This document shows, piece by piece, positions 46,439 to 55,772 of a stretch of DNA of 64,000 nucleotides. Origin of the DNA: Prolixibacter sp. NT017 (lineage in GTDB: Bacteria > Bacteroidota > Bacteroidia > Bacteroidales > Prolixibacteraceae); contig NZ_BLAV01000001.1 in the NCBI RefSeq assembly GCF_009617875.1, positions 2,604,001 to 2,668,000 on the forward strand, written 5' to 3'. Made by a program: the position numbers and the translations under genes. The number at the start of each line of letters is the position of its first letter. Positions within the stretch are counted from its first letter, which is position 1. The notes under the pieces were generated by a model that did no database searches, was not told where the DNA came from, and was given only the letters and a program-made list of their open reading frames with translations.

Positions 46439-47710
46439 TCAGATTATCATTCCCGCGCCCACGGTGTTGTTGGTCGCTTCATCAATCAGGATGAGGCTTC
46501 CGGTGGTGCGGTTGCGCTTGTACGAATCGAAGAAAAGCGGCTTGGTGGTTTTGATACGAATTTTCGCAATATCGTTCAAACCAACGCTTTTATCATCGGT
46601 TATTTCTTCCAGGGTATTGATGTTCACTTTGTGAATTACTTCGGTTACCATGCAGCGTGCCTCGTTGGAAGTGTGCTGAAGCATGTATTTTTTCCGAAGA
46701 GCCATCGGTGTTTCACTCAGCCAGCTGACCATCAGTTCGATTTCCTGACCTTGCTGCGGTTGATTTTCAGCATCGGAGATCATCGAACCGCGGCTAATAT
46801 CGATATCGTCTTCCAACCGGATGGTCACACTTTGCGGCGGAAAAGCTTCCTGCTGCGCCTCACCACCAAAATCGATGGCGGCAATTTTCGTTTTCATCCC
46901 GGAAGGGAAAACCGCTACTTCCTGGCCTACATTGAAGACGCCACCCGCTACCCGTCCGGCGTAGCCGCGATAATCGTGGTACTTCTCGGCGTGTGGACGA
47001 ATAACGTACTGTACCGGGAAACGCGGATCGAGCAAATCCTTGTCGTGCTCAATCGGGATATTTTCCAGCAGACCGATGAATGTAGGTCCATCGTACCAGT
47101 CTGTATTCTTCGATTTCTCTACCACATTATCGCCCAATTTGGCGCTGATGGGAAGATAATGAACATCTTTATTTCCGAGCCGATCAGCTACCTTGCTAAA
47201 ATCAGCTTTAATCTCTTCGAAACGCTCCTGGTCGAAATCAACCAGGTCCATTTTATTCACGCAAACAATGACGTGCGGAATCTGCAACAAAGCCGCAATG
47301 TATGCATGGCGACGGGTCTGCTCGATAACGCCGTTCCGGGCATCCACCAGGATAACTGCCGCATTGGCTGTCGACGCACCGGTTACCATGTTTCGGGTAT
47401 ATTGTACGTGTCCGGGAGTATCGGCAATGATGAATTTCCGCTTCGGAGTGGCAAAATAACGGTAAGCCACATCGATGGTAATTCCCTGCTCACGCTCGGC
47501 CCGTAAACCATCGGTCAGCAGTGCAAGGTTGACCTCTTCGCCTCCCTTACCAACACTGGCCCGTTCAATGGCCTCCATTTGATCCTCAAAAATGGCTTTA
47601 CTGTCATATAGTAGTCGTCCGATAAGAGTACTTTTTCCGTCATCCACGCTTCCGGCAGTGGTGAAACGTAAAAGCTCCATATCGAGATATCCGCTTTCTT
47701 TTCCAGACAT
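46439..47710 (-). CDS. cysN: Sulfate adenylyltransferase GTPase subunit CysN
   Basis: A 423-residue elongation-factor-like GTPase that drives ATP-sulfurylase CysD (sulfate to APS). GTPase motifs: GSVDDGKSTL (20-29), DTPGHVQY and NKMDLVDF. EF-Tu-like domains II and III follow (FPVQYVIRPH). It ends after domain III with no fused APS kinase (CysC), and no separate cysC is in this window. That fits the APS-type reductase encoded by the divergent cysH. It follows cysD by 75 bp in the same operon. Confidence 0.95.
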   Translation of the reverse strand: MSGKESGYLDMELLRFTTAGSVDDGKSTLIGRLLYDSKAIFEDQMEAIERASVGKGGEEVNLALLTDGLRAEREQGITIDVAYRYFATPKRKFIIADTPGHVQYTRNMVTGASTANAAVILVDARNGVIEQTRRHAYIAALLQIPHVIVCVNKMDLVDFDQERFEEIKADFSKVADRLGNKDVHYLPISAKLGDNVVEKSKNTDWYDGPTFIGLLENIPIEHDKDLLDPRFPVQYVIRPHAEKYHDYRGYAGRVAGGVFNVGQEVAVFPSGMKTKIAAIDFGGEAQQEAFPPQSVTIRLEDDIDISRGSMISDAENQPQQGQEIELMVSWLSETPMALRKKYMLQHTSNEARCMVTEVIHKVNINTLEEITDDKSVGLNDIAKIRIKTTKPLFFDSYKRNRTTGSLILIDEATNNTVGAGMII

Positions 47711-47785
47711 ATTTCAGTTTTAATTAAAATGCAGAAACGGCATCCGCTTCTGCCGGGTTATCTATTTTGAGTTAAGCAGGTTCTG

Positions 47786-48691
47786 TTAAAAGTATCCTTC
47801 CTTCTTACGATCTTCCATCGCCGCTTCCGAGCGTTTATCGTCGGCCCGGCCTCCTCTTTCGGTTACCCGGCTGATGGCCACTTCCTGGATAATATCTTCC
47901 AGCGAATCGGCGGCAGAAAGAGTCAATCCGGTACAGGTGATGTCGCCAATGGTGCGACAACGCACTTTTCGTTTTTCCACTTTTTCACCCGGTTTCAATT
48001 CCATGAAAGGCGCTTTTGCCAACCAAACACCGTCGCGCTGGAAAACTTCGCGTTCGTGGGTATAATACAGGCTTGGCATTTCAATATTTTCGAGAAGAAT
48101 GTATTGCCATACATCCATTTCGGTCCAGTTACTGATGGGGAATACACGGAAGTGCTCGCCCACGTTCTTTTTCCCATTGAAAAGGTTCCAAAGCTCCGGA
48201 CGTTGGTTCTTCGGATCCCACTGTCCAAAATCATCACGGTGAGAGAAGAAGCGTTCCTTTGCACGTGCCTTTTCTTCGTCACGACGTCCGCCTCCCATCG
48301 CACAATCGAATTTCTCTTCCTCAATGGCATCGAGCAGTGTTACCGTCTGCAGCATATTGCGGCTGGCATTCGGGCCTTTCTCTTCCACCGCACGACCTGA
48401 ATCGATTGAATCCTGAACGTACTTCACGATCAGCCGGGTGCCGGTCGATTCAGCCAGCTCATCGCGAAATTTAATGGTTTCGTCGAAGTTGTGGCCGGTA
48501 TCGATATGCATTAAAGGGAATGGTACCCTTGCCGGGAAAAAGGCTTTTCGTGCCAAGTGAAACATAACGATGGAATCTTTTCCACCAGAGAAGAGCATAA
48601 CGGGATTTTCGAATTGTGCAGCCACCTCACGAAGAACGAAGATTGACTCTGCTTCCAGTTCCCGTAAATGATTTATAGTGTATTCTTCCAT
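47786..48691 (-). CDS. cysD: Sulfate adenylyltransferase subunit CysD
   Basis: A 301-residue ATP-sulfurylase small subunit. The PP-loop SGGKDSIVMFHLARKAF (residues 35-51), the GGRRDEEKARAKERFFSHRD block and SNWTEMDVWQYI are family signatures. Makes adenosine 5'-phosphosulfate with CysN. ATG 48691; a TATTTTTG -7 box lies about 85 bases upstream at 48777-48784 on the minus strand. Confidence 0.96.
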   Translation of the reverse strand: MEEYTINHLRELEAESIFVLREVAAQFENPVMLFSGGKDSIVMFHLARKAFFPARVPFPLMHIDTGHNFDETIKFRDELAESTGTRLIVKYVQDSIDSGRAVEEKGPNASRNMLQTVTLLDAIEEEKFDCAMGGGRRDEEKARAKERFFSHRDDFGQWDPKNQRPELWNLFNGKKNVGEHFRVFPISNWTEMDVWQYILLENIEMPSLYYTHEREVFQRDGVWLAKAPFMELKPGEKVEKRKVRCRTIGDITCTGLTLSAADSLEDIIQEVAISRVTERGGRADDKRSEAAMEDRKKEGYF

Positions 48692-48776
48692 AGACGTTTG
48701 ATTTTCCTGAATCTGATCCTTTACGCGGGTATGATAAAATTATTTTCTGTTTAAAAACAAGTACCCGGTCAGGCCA

Positions 48777-48878
48777 CAAAAATATATAATCTGCCTAAAA
48801 AACGGTCCTGTTAAGCAAACAATTAATCAACTCAATCCGTATTCACTCTTTCGGAATTGAAAAATACCGTTATTTTTG
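48777..48878. promoter_or_regulatory. Divergent -7 elements between cysD and cysH
   Basis: Minus-strand TATTTTTG at 48777-48784 (cysD side) and plus-strand TATTTTTG at 48871-48878 (cysH side, 35 bp before its ATG). For the plus strand, TTTC lies 19 bp upstream of the -7 box, a near match to TTTG. The sites are about 90 bp apart, so a shared regulator is possible. No SAM-type riboswitch pattern is seen. Confidence 0.5.
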
Positions 48879-48913
48879 CAAGCACGTATTGACAAATCCC
48901 AAACACATCGGGT

Positions 48914-49615
48914 ATGAAAGAAAGAATAGATAACCTGAATGAAAAATTTCAGGGGGCAAATGTTGGCGAAGTACTTTCCTGGTTTCTAAAAGAATTCAAG
49001 GGAAAGATAGCTTTATCCAGCAGCCTGGGGGCGGAAGATCAGGTATTAACCCAAATGGTTACGGGAATTGATAAAGAAGCGACTGTTTTTACACTGGATA
49101 CCGGCAGGCTTTTTCCTGAAACCTACGACTTAATTCACCGCACCAACAGTAAATACGGTATTAAGATTAAGGTTTATTTTCCGGAAGCTGCCCGCGTGGA
49201 AGAGATGGTTGGCGAAAAAGGAATTAATCTTTTCTACGAAAGTATTGAGAACCGGAAACTGTGTTGCCATATCCGGAAAATTGAACCTTTAAAGCGGGCT
49301 TTCAAAGGTCTGGACGTATGGATTTGCGGTTTACGTCGCGATCAGTCGGTTACCCGCCACGATATGAAACTGGTGGAATGGGACGAGGCTAACGGCCTGA
49401 TTAAACTCAATCCGCTTATCGACTGGACCGAACAAGATGTATGGGATTATATCAATGAAAACAAAGTTCCGTATAATCCGTTACATGATAAAGGCTATCC
49501 GAGTATAGGCTGTCAGCCTTGTACCCGGGCTATTATGGAAGGAGAAGATGTGCGTGCCGGACGCTGGTGGTGGGAAAATCCCGACACGAAAGAGTGCGGT
49601 CTTCATAAACGCTAA
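48914..49615 (+). CDS. cysH: APS reductase (CysH family, 4Fe-4S type)
   Basis: A 233-residue thioredoxin-dependent reductase that makes sulfite from APS. Four cysteines with the cluster spacing (Cys117-Cys118 and Cys200-x2-Cys203) show the 4Fe-4S APS type (EC 1.8.4.10) rather than the PAPS type. Catalytic Cys228 is in KECGLH. The PP-loop region SSSLGAEDQ starts near residue 35. It is divergent from cysDN, and together these genes carry sulfate to sulfite without an APS kinase. Sulfite reductase is not in this window. Confidence 0.94.
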   Translation: MKERIDNLNEKFQGANVGEVLSWFLKEFKGKIALSSSLGAEDQVLTQMVTGIDKEATVFTLDTGRLFPETYDLIHRTNSKYGIKIKVYFPEAARVEEMVGEKGINLFYESIENRKLCCHIRKIEPLKRAFKGLDVWICGLRRDQSVTRHDMKLVEWDEANGLIKLNPLIDWTEQDVWDYINENKVPYNPLHDKGYPSIGCQPCTRAIMEGEDVRAGRWWWENPDTKECGLHKR

Positions 49616-49663
49616 AAAATATTTGAATTGGGAAAGGGATTGGGTCCCTTGTTAATGGAAAAA

Positions 49664-49698
49664 GAAAAAAGCGTCGGGAATCCGGACGCTTTTTTTTA
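49664..49698. terminator. Shared terminator of cysH and fabI
   Basis: AAAAAAGCGTC pairs with GACGCTTTTTT around GGGAATCCG. A and T runs on both sides let it stop both converging genes. Confidence 0.85.
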
Positions 49699-49725
49699 TG
49701 CTTGTAATCTCAATAAACCTATTTA

Positions 49726-50577
49726 TCAATCGTATTTGTGCTTGGGATCGTCACTCAACTGGAAGCCTTTGTTGTATTGCTCCATTGCCTGCAAGCTCAT
49801 ACCCATCGATGAGAAACCTCCGTCGTTGAACAGGTTTTGCATCGTGACCTTCTTGGTCAAATCGGAGAACATTACGAGGCAGTAATCAGCACACTCATCA
49901 GCTGTTGCGTTACCCAGTGGCGACATCCGCTCGGAGAAGTCGAGCAAGCGGTCGAAACCTTTCACTCCGCTTCCCGCTGTTGTCGGCGTAGGCGATTGTG
50001 AAATGGTGTTTACCCTCACATTTTTCTCACGTCCGTAGATGTAACCGAAGCTACGGGCAATCGATTCGAGCAGCGATTTGGCATCAGCCATGTCGTTGTA
50101 ACCATAGAACGTCCGCTGAGCTGCGACGTACGACAACGCAATTACCGAACCCCATTCGTTGATGGCGTCGAGTTTCTTTGCTGTCTGCATCACTTTGTGA
50201 AAAGAGAGTGCCGAAACATCCAACGTCTTGTTCAGGAAACCATAATCCAGGTCACTGTAATGTTTTCCTTTACGGATGTTGGGTGACATTCCGATGGAAT
50301 GCAAGATAAAGTCAAGCTTTCCACCCAAAACTTCCATCGACCGGACAATCAGCTTTTCCAGATCCTCAACATTCGTTGCATCAGCAGGAATCACTTCCGT
50401 GTTGCATTTTTCAGCCAACTTCTGCGTTTCTCCCATCCGGAGTGCAACCGGTACGTTGGTCAATGTAAAGGTAGCTCCTTCTTCGTATGCTCTTTCGGCC
50501 ACTTTCCAGGCAATTGAATTGCTGTCCAAAGCACCGAAAATAATACCCCGCTTACCTTTCAATAAATTATAAGCCAT
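49726..50577 (-). CDS. fabI: Enoyl-ACP reductase FabI
   Basis: A 283-residue NADH-dependent reductase for the last step of each fatty-acid elongation cycle. The N-terminal Rossmann loop is KGKRGIIFGALDSNSIAWKV. The catalytic pair is in FYGYNDMADAKSLLES, the Y-x6-K motif of FabI. VNTISQSPTPTTAGSGVKGF matches the flexible substrate loop. Monocistronic, with a TATTTTTG -7 box at 50619-50626 on the minus strand, 42 bp before ATG 50577. Confidence 0.95.
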   Translation of the reverse strand: MAYNLLKGKRGIIFGALDSNSIAWKVAERAYEEGATFTLTNVPVALRMGETQKLAEKCNTEVIPADATNVEDLEKLIVRSMEVLGGKLDFILHSIGMSPNIRKGKHYSDLDYGFLNKTLDVSALSFHKVMQTAKKLDAINEWGSVIALSYVAAQRTFYGYNDMADAKSLLESIARSFGYIYGREKNVRVNTISQSPTPTTAGSGVKGFDRLLDFSERMSPLGNATADECADYCLVMFSDLTKKVTMQNLFNDGGFSSMGMSLQAMEQYNKGFQLSDDPKHKYD

Positions 50578-50724
50578 AATCTTAGATATTTAAAACTTGA
50601 TCTCTTTTCCAAAGGCGGCAAAAATAAAAAAGTTATGATAAACCTTTTTCACCAGATTATTAAATAACATCTTTCCAACCCATAATGGTCAAAAAAGTTC
50701 ACGATAAAGCAAAAAAAAGCTCCG

Positions 50725-52377
50725 TTACCGGAGCAGTTCCTGTGCATTTTGCAAGGCTGCATCGGAGATGTTCTCTCCGCTCAACATCTTCGCTAACTCT
50801 TCTACCCGCTCCTTTTTCGACAGAAGCTTTAGGTGAGTAACCGTCTCGTGTTCCGTATCCTGTTTGTATACCCAGAAGTGGTAATCGCCTTTGGCTGCTA
50901 CCTGCGGAAGGTGAGTGATGTTGATGACCTGCATGCCTGCCGACATCTCTTTTAAGATACCGCCCATTTTACCGGCAATTTCGCCCGAAATTCCGGAATC
51001 AATTTCATCAAATATAATGGTTGGCAATGCTTTCGATTTTGAAATCAGCGACTTCAGCGAAAGCATTAAACGGGACATCTCACCACCCGAGGCCACTTTC
51101 GAAATCTCGCAGAGTTCTGCATTCTTATTAGCCGAAAACATGAAACTAACCTCGTCGATTCCGGTTGCCGAAGGCGTACCGTTTGAAGCAAGGTCAACCC
51201 TGAAGCGTGAATTGGGCATCCCCAGCTGCAATAAAAGATTATTCACCCGCTCTTCGATGGCGGGCAAAACTTCCTTCCGCTGTTCTGATAACTGCTCAGC
51301 CAGCTTTTTCACTTCTGTTTCGGCCGCGTCTCGTTGCTTTTCGAGCTTCTCAATTTCCAGGTCATACGAATCAATATCTGAAAGCTTTGCATCCAACGAC
51401 TCTCTGATTTCAATCAACTCAGCCACCGTTTCCACCCGATGCTTTTGTTGCAATGTATAGATTGAATCAAGGCGCTCATTCAGGAACCCGATGCGCCCCG
51501 GCTCATACTCTATACTTTCAGCAGCCCGTTCGGCCTCATCGGCTATATCTTTCAATTCGAGGTAGGCACTCTCCAAACGCTGGTGCAGCTCCTCTCCTTC
51601 CGGGAAGAATTTCGCCACCTTGTCCAGCAAGTTCAAACCGTCTTTGCTACCGCGAACCACCGACGGTCCTTCGCCATTCAGCAATTCGAAAAGCTGTGTC
51701 AGGTTGCCTTTTATCTCTTCCGCATGGTTGAGTGTTTCCAGTTCCTTTTCCATCTCTTCCTGCTCACCATCAACCAGAGCAGCGCTTTCGAGCTGTTCGA
51801 ACTGAAAACGGAAGTAATCCAAATCGGCTTTCGACTGTTCGGCTTTTTCCACCAGTGCATTTAGCTCCTGCACCGTTTTCCGGTAAACGCGGAATTTCTC
51901 CCGGTAGGATACCAGCAGATCATTGTGACCGGCATACAAATCGACTACCGTGAGTTGAAAATGCTGGTTATTGAGTTCGAGATTCTGGTGCTGCGAATGA
52001 ATATCTACCAGTCGCAATCCCAAATCGCGCATGGCTTTCAGGTTCACCGGTGTATCATTTACAAACGCTCTCGATTTCCCTGAAGGACTTATCTCTCGCC
52101 GGAAGATAGCCTGGTCTTCATAATCGAGATCGTACTGCTCAAACAACTCCTTCAATCCATAAGCCTTTACGTTGAAGACTCCTTCCACAACACATTTCTT
52201 CTCGCTGTCTTTCAACGCTGTGGTATCGGCCCTTTGTCCCAAAATCAGCGATAAAGCACCCAAAAGAATCGACTTTCCGGCTCCGGTTTCCCCCGTAATA
52301 ATGGTAAAACCAGGATGGAATTCCACGTCGAGTTCCCGAATCAATGCATAATTACGAATCTTAAGCCGTTTTAACAT
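50725..52377 (-). CDS. recN: DNA repair protein RecN
   Basis: A 550-residue SMC-like ATPase for double-strand-break repair. Walker A GETGAGKSILLGALSLILG is near residues 29-47. A long coiled coil spans about 160-380. The C-terminal ABC signature VASGGEMSRLMLSLKSL and Walker B TIIFDEIDSGISGEIAGKMG are in order. It is the last gene of the block bamD, rpoZ, coaBC, DUF4835, recN, separated from DUF4835 by 21 bp. Confidence 0.96.
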   Translation of the reverse strand: MLKRLKIRNYALIRELDVEFHPGFTIITGETGAGKSILLGALSLILGQRADTTALKDSEKKCVVEGVFNVKAYGLKELFEQYDLDYEDQAIFRREISPSGKSRAFVNDTPVNLKAMRDLGLRLVDIHSQHQNLELNNQHFQLTVVDLYAGHNDLLVSYREKFRVYRKTVQELNALVEKAEQSKADLDYFRFQFEQLESAALVDGEQEEMEKELETLNHAEEIKGNLTQLFELLNGEGPSVVRGSKDGLNLLDKVAKFFPEGEELHQRLESAYLELKDIADEAERAAESIEYEPGRIGFLNERLDSIYTLQQKHRVETVAELIEIRESLDAKLSDIDSYDLEIEKLEKQRDAAETEVKKLAEQLSEQRKEVLPAIEERVNNLLLQLGMPNSRFRVDLASNGTPSATGIDEVSFMFSANKNAELCEISKVASGGEMSRLMLSLKSLISKSKALPTIIFDEIDSGISGEIAGKMGGILKEMSAGMQVINITHLPQVAAKGDYHFWVYKQDTEHETVTHLKLLSKKERVEELAKMLSGENISDAALQNAQELLR

Positions 52378-52398
52378 AGTATCGTTTGTTAGTGGCGT

Positions 52399-53304
52399 TT
52401 AAAGCCCGTCTGATTTTTGAATTTTTTCGTATTTCCCCGAATTCGACGGATCACACTCCGAGAGAACTGTCATCACCCGTCGCTTTTCATCGGGCGTTCC
52501 CTTCTCAAAAATATTCACCAACTCATCCGACTTGGCGTCGAAGAAAATACGATTGATGTAAGTATCCGGTTTCGTTCGGTAGATACGTTGCATATCGGTC
52601 AAGGCATCGGCAATCTCGGCCCGTCCCACATCTGGCTTATCGGCCATCACGTCTAGTCCTTTCCGGTAATACCGGTACATTAAATCGTGAAAAGCGGAAT
52701 ACGAACGGTTCAGTAAATTCTCGGTCAACCAGTAACGGTTATAATCACTCTCGTAAGCTTTCCAACCTTTCTCCCGCGCATTCTGACAACGATTCACTAT
52801 ATCTTGTGCTTTCTGAAAATACGGTGTTCCGCCTTGCGGCGAAAAGGTGTCATAATCGAAGCCAATAATAATATAGGCATAATAGGCCAGAATATTTGTC
52901 AACGCATCGGTATTGGAAGTTTCATCAAATTGAAGTGGCTGAAATTCGACATACCGAACGTGAAAATCGTTATCCTTGATATTGAGCACCGTCGATTCGT
53001 ACGATGAATTGAAAACCGGCCGCCTGGATTGTATCTGGATCGTTCCCTTGAACTCGTCAGCAGCCACCTGTTGGGTTATCTGGATAAAGACGTTGCATTC
53101 AATCCGTTCGTCCTGCGAGAAGACGTTATCCGTCCATTTACGGTTGTTCATGAACTCGTATATATCCTTCTGCATCGACTGAAATATCTGCCGATTGGTT
53201 CCTTCAATCCGCGAACTGGACACACTTACATTACACCGCAGCTCCTGCCCAAATGCGGTTACCGAAAAGAAAACCAATAAAATAACGAGGATTGTTCTCT
53301 GCAT
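52399..53304 (-). CDS. DUF4835 family exported protein
   Basis: A 301-residue periplasmic or surface protein with signal peptide (TILVILLVFFSVTAFGQ). ATG 53304 was chosen over 53337 because it starts the signal sequence. The mature part begins ELRCNVSVSSSRIEGTNRQI, the hallmark start of DUF4835, and has the NNRKWTDNVFSQDERIECN block. Function is unknown, but its position between coaBC and recN is conserved in many Bacteroidota. Confidence 0.88.
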   Translation of the reverse strand: MQRTILVILLVFFSVTAFGQELRCNVSVSSSRIEGTNRQIFQSMQKDIYEFMNNRKWTDNVFSQDERIECNVFIQITQQVAADEFKGTIQIQSRRPVFNSSYESTVLNIKDNDFHVRYVEFQPLQFDETSNTDALTNILAYYAYIIIGFDYDTFSPQGGTPYFQKAQDIVNRCQNAREKGWKAYESDYNRYWLTENLLNRSYSAFHDLMYRYYRKGLDVMADKPDVGRAEIADALTDMQRIYRTKPDTYINRIFFDAKSDELVNIFEKGTPDEKRRVMTVLSECDPSNSGKYEKIQKSDGL

Positions 53305-53352
53305 ACCGTTCTCTGTTTGTCTGCCTAAATGTAGCAAAAAGGAACAGAAGGT

Positions 53353-54015
53353 CTACTTCCTTTCCATCATATCGACCACCACATTGACGATATCAGCAGC
53401 CACTTCCGTTTTAGGCTTCAATCCAAAGCGATGCTGTTTTCCGTTGCGTTCGATGATGGTAATCTGGTTCGTGTCGTGCTGAAAACCGGCGCCCTTATCC
53501 TGAAGCGAATTCAGTACAATGAAATCCAAATTCTTCTTCTCCAGTTTCCGTTGAGCATTTGTCTCTTCATCGTGCGTTTCCAATGCAAACCCAACCAGCA
53601 ACTGTACTTCCTTTTTCATTTCACCTAAACTGGCTGCGATATCGGGATTAGGCTTTAGCTCAATGGTGTAATTGCCTTCTCCCCTTTTCACTTTCTGCTC
53701 TTCCGTTTTCACGGGAGCATAATCAGCCACCGCAGCTGTCATCACCGCACCGTCGCACAAAGGAAATACTTCCTTAGCTGCCTGGTACATCTCTTCAGCC
53801 GATGTCACGTCAATTTTCCGAATATTGGGATGGGAAATACTCAACGCCGTTGGGCCGGAAACTAAAATCACTTCTGCCCCGCTATCGGCTAACGAAGTGG
53901 CAATGGCATATCCCATTTTACCGGAAGAATAATTACCGATAAAACGGACGGGATCGATTTTTTCGTGTGTGGGACCTGCTGTAACGAGAAAGGTTTTATT
54001 CAGCAGTTTTTTTTT
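53353..54015 (-). CDS. coaBC: CoaB part of CoaBC (phosphopantothenate-cysteine ligase), out of frame with CoaC
   Basis: This frame carries the ligase half of the bifunctional CoaBC. It has no start codon of its own: reading upstream from ATG 53916 it continues as KTFLVTAGPTHEKIDPVRFI and NYSSGKMGYAIA, the conserved beginning of the CoaB domain. ATG 53916 lies inside the GKMG motif, so it is not a real start. It joins the CoaC frame only if the A10 run at 54007-54016 is one base longer or two shorter. Later blocks AAVADYAP, LKPNPDIAASLGEMKKE and FALETHDE are normal. It makes 4'-phosphopantothenoyl-cysteine in CoA synthesis. Confidence 0.85.
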   Translation of the reverse strand, partial: KKKLLNKTFLVTAGPTHEKIDPVRFIGNYSSGKMGYAIATSLADSGAEVILVSGPTALSISHPNIRKIDVTSAEEMYQAAKEVFPLCDGAVMTAAVADYAPVKTEEQKVKRGEGNYTIELKPNPDIAASLGEMKKEVQLLVGFALETHDEETNAQRKLEKKNLDFIVLNSLQDKGAGFQHDTNQITIIERNGKQHRFGLKPKTEVAADIVNVVVDMMERK

Positions 54016-54560
54016 TCGTTGAAGAAGGAGATGACCTTTTCAACTATGACTTCCGGCTCTTCCATCCGGCCTTTACCAACCAGCCCACTGGCCAGTTCGC
54101 CGGAGCCCGGCTCGATAATTACATTACCGAACGATTTGAGAATCTCGATACTCTGCTGATTCGACGGATGCTGAAACATGTCCAGATCCATAGCCGGAGC
54201 AACCATCACCGGGCACTTGGCCGACATATAGGTAGTTACCAGCAATGTGTCGGCTATTCCATGGGCCATCTTTCCCATTGTTGACGCAGTTGCCGGAGCC
54301 ACCAACATCAAATCGGCCCAGATTCCCATATCGACATGACTGTGCCAGGTTCCGTCTTCACTGGAAAAAAATTCACTGACCACCGGCTTATTGCTGAGGG
54401 CTGAAAGCGTCAACGGAGTAATGAACTCCTTCGCAGAAGGGGTCATTACGACCTGCACTTCGGCTCCTTCTTTCACCAGCCCCCTTAAAAGATAAGCAGC
54501 CTTGTAGGCTGCTATGCTTCCGGTTACGCCAAGTATAATTTTCTTTCCCTGGAGTTTCAT
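54000..54560 (-). CDS. coaBC: CoaC part of CoaBC (phosphopantothenoylcysteine decarboxylase)
   Basis: A 186-residue flavin-dependent decarboxylase half, from ATG 54560 (KLQGKKIILGVTGSIAAYKA), the normal CoaBC N-terminus. Active-site His lies in GTWHSHVDM, and the substrate-binding segments APAMDLDMFQHPSNQ and GSGELASGLVGKGRM are intact. The frame runs into the A10 tract and ends NEKKNC-stop, just where a CoaBC should continue into its ligase domain. CoaBC is needed for coenzyme A, so either the assembly has a homopolymer error or expression needs slippage. Confidence 0.85.
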   Translation of the reverse strand: MKLQGKKIILGVTGSIAAYKAAYLLRGLVKEGAEVQVVMTPSAKEFITPLTLSALSNKPVVSEFFSSEDGTWHSHVDMGIWADLMLVAPATASTMGKMAHGIADTLLVTTYMSAKCPVMVAPAMDLDMFQHPSNQQSIEILKSFGNVIIEPGSGELASGLVGKGRMEEPEVIVEKVISFFNEKKNC

Positions 54561-54612
54561 GTATGCGTTAGTTGTTACCGCAAAACCAAACACTCATTGA
54601 GTGCCGGCAATA

Positions 54613-54939
54613 TTATTTCCGGTCTCTGGCCGGATTGCGGAAATAAATCTGATCGTCTTTCATCTCTTCGTAAGCAATAAGAGTCGGCTTAGGCAGACGC
54701 TCATAAAAACGAGAGATCTCAATCTGCTCACGGTTCTCGAAAACCTCTTCCAGGTTATCGGTATACGAAGCAAATTCCTGCAGTTTTTGATTCAGCTCCT
54801 CTTTCAACTCAGCGTTAATCTGATTGGCACGCTTGGCCAGGACCATGATTGACTCATAGATGTTTCCTGTACCTCTTTCCAGTTCCTGCAAATCGCGCGG
54901 AACAGTTGTGGTAGGGGCTTTGGTCTTTTTGTAATCCAT
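54613..54939 (-). CDS. rpoZ: RNA polymerase omega subunit (Bacteroidota type)
   Basis: A 108-residue omega/Rpb6-like subunit. The core helix segment is GTGNIYESIMVLAKRANQIN, followed by KEELNQKLQEFAS. This is longer than proteobacterial omega and typical of Bacteroidota. It stabilises the beta-prime subunit. It begins 1 bp after the bamD stop, so the two are coupled. Confidence 0.88.
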   Translation of the reverse strand: MDYKKTKAPTTTVPRDLQELERGTGNIYESIMVLAKRANQINAELKEELNQKLQEFASYTDNLEEVFENREQIEISRFYERLPKPTLIAYEEMKDDQIYFRNPARDRK

Positions 54940-54940
54940 A

Positions 54941-55768
54941 TTATTTACTATCGATTTTTAAATCTTCATCCGTAATATTCAACATTTTCTTCGTATTGTT
55001 GAAGAATTTGTCGGCTTCCTTCCGATGATCACTGTTTGGGTAATCATCTATAAAGGTATAATATTCGTCAAGTGCCGCATTCAAGCGGTTCTCTTTTTTC
55101 TCCGGAATACTGTTTTCTGCCAGCAGGTATTTCGATTTCAGCAACAGGAACATCAACTCTTCGCGATACTCCGAATCCGGGAAGTCCTTCAAACTATTCG
55201 ACAACGAAACAACTGCTGCCCGGTAGTCACCCAAATCGTAATACAAACGACCACTCAAATATGATTTGTAAACCAGCTTCTCGCGAAGTTCATCAATCAA
55301 TTTAGTCGCTTCTTTTACATTGTCACCGTTCGGATACAGGTTAATGTAAAGCTGCAACGCATCGATTCCCTTCTTGGTGATCTCCTGATCGAGCCTCGGG
55401 TTCGGTGAATTCTTGTAATAACAATAACCAATTAAATACTGTGCTTCCTCAGAGTAATCGCTTCGGGGAAATTCTTTCAGCATTTGCCTGAAATAATGCC
55501 CTGCAAGCAAATAATCTTTCTGTCCGAGGTAACTCTTGGCCAAATAGTAATAAACCTGATCCGCCCGGCTTGTTCCCCTGTAAATATTTACCAGCTCCTG
55601 GTAAAGGGTTGTAGCCCGGTTGAAGTCATTATTATCGTAATACTCCTTGGCCTTTTTGTATTTAAATTCGTAATCGGTACTTTTAAGAACTTTCTGATAG
55701 TCACTACACGAAGCAGCAACAGTTGCCAATAAGGCGAACAGGAAAATAAACTTCAGTTTGCGAATCAT
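54941..55768 (-). CDS. bamD: Outer-membrane assembly lipoprotein BamD
   Basis: A 275-residue lipoprotein with lipobox Cys at 21 (TVAASC). The mature part is a stack of TPR-like helices (RATTLYQELVNIYRGTSRAD, KSYLGQKDYLLAGHYFRQML) as in BamD, which works with BamA to insert beta-barrels. First gene of the operon bamD-rpoZ-coaBC-DUF4835-recN. A TATCTTTG -7 box (55773-55780) ends 4 bp before the ATG. Confidence 0.93.
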   Translation of the reverse strand: MIRKLKFIFLFALLATVAASCSDYQKVLKSTDYEFKYKKAKEYYDNNDFNRATTLYQELVNIYRGTSRADQVYYYLAKSYLGQKDYLLAGHYFRQMLKEFPRSDYSEEAQYLIGYCYYKNSPNPRLDQEITKKGIDALQLYINLYPNGDNVKEATKLIDELREKLVYKSYLSGRLYYDLGDYRAAVVSLSNSLKDFPDSEYREELMFLLLKSKYLLAENSIPEKKENRLNAALDEYYTFIDDYPNSDHRKEADKFFNNTKKMLNITDEDLKIDSK

Positions 55769-55772
55769 TTTG

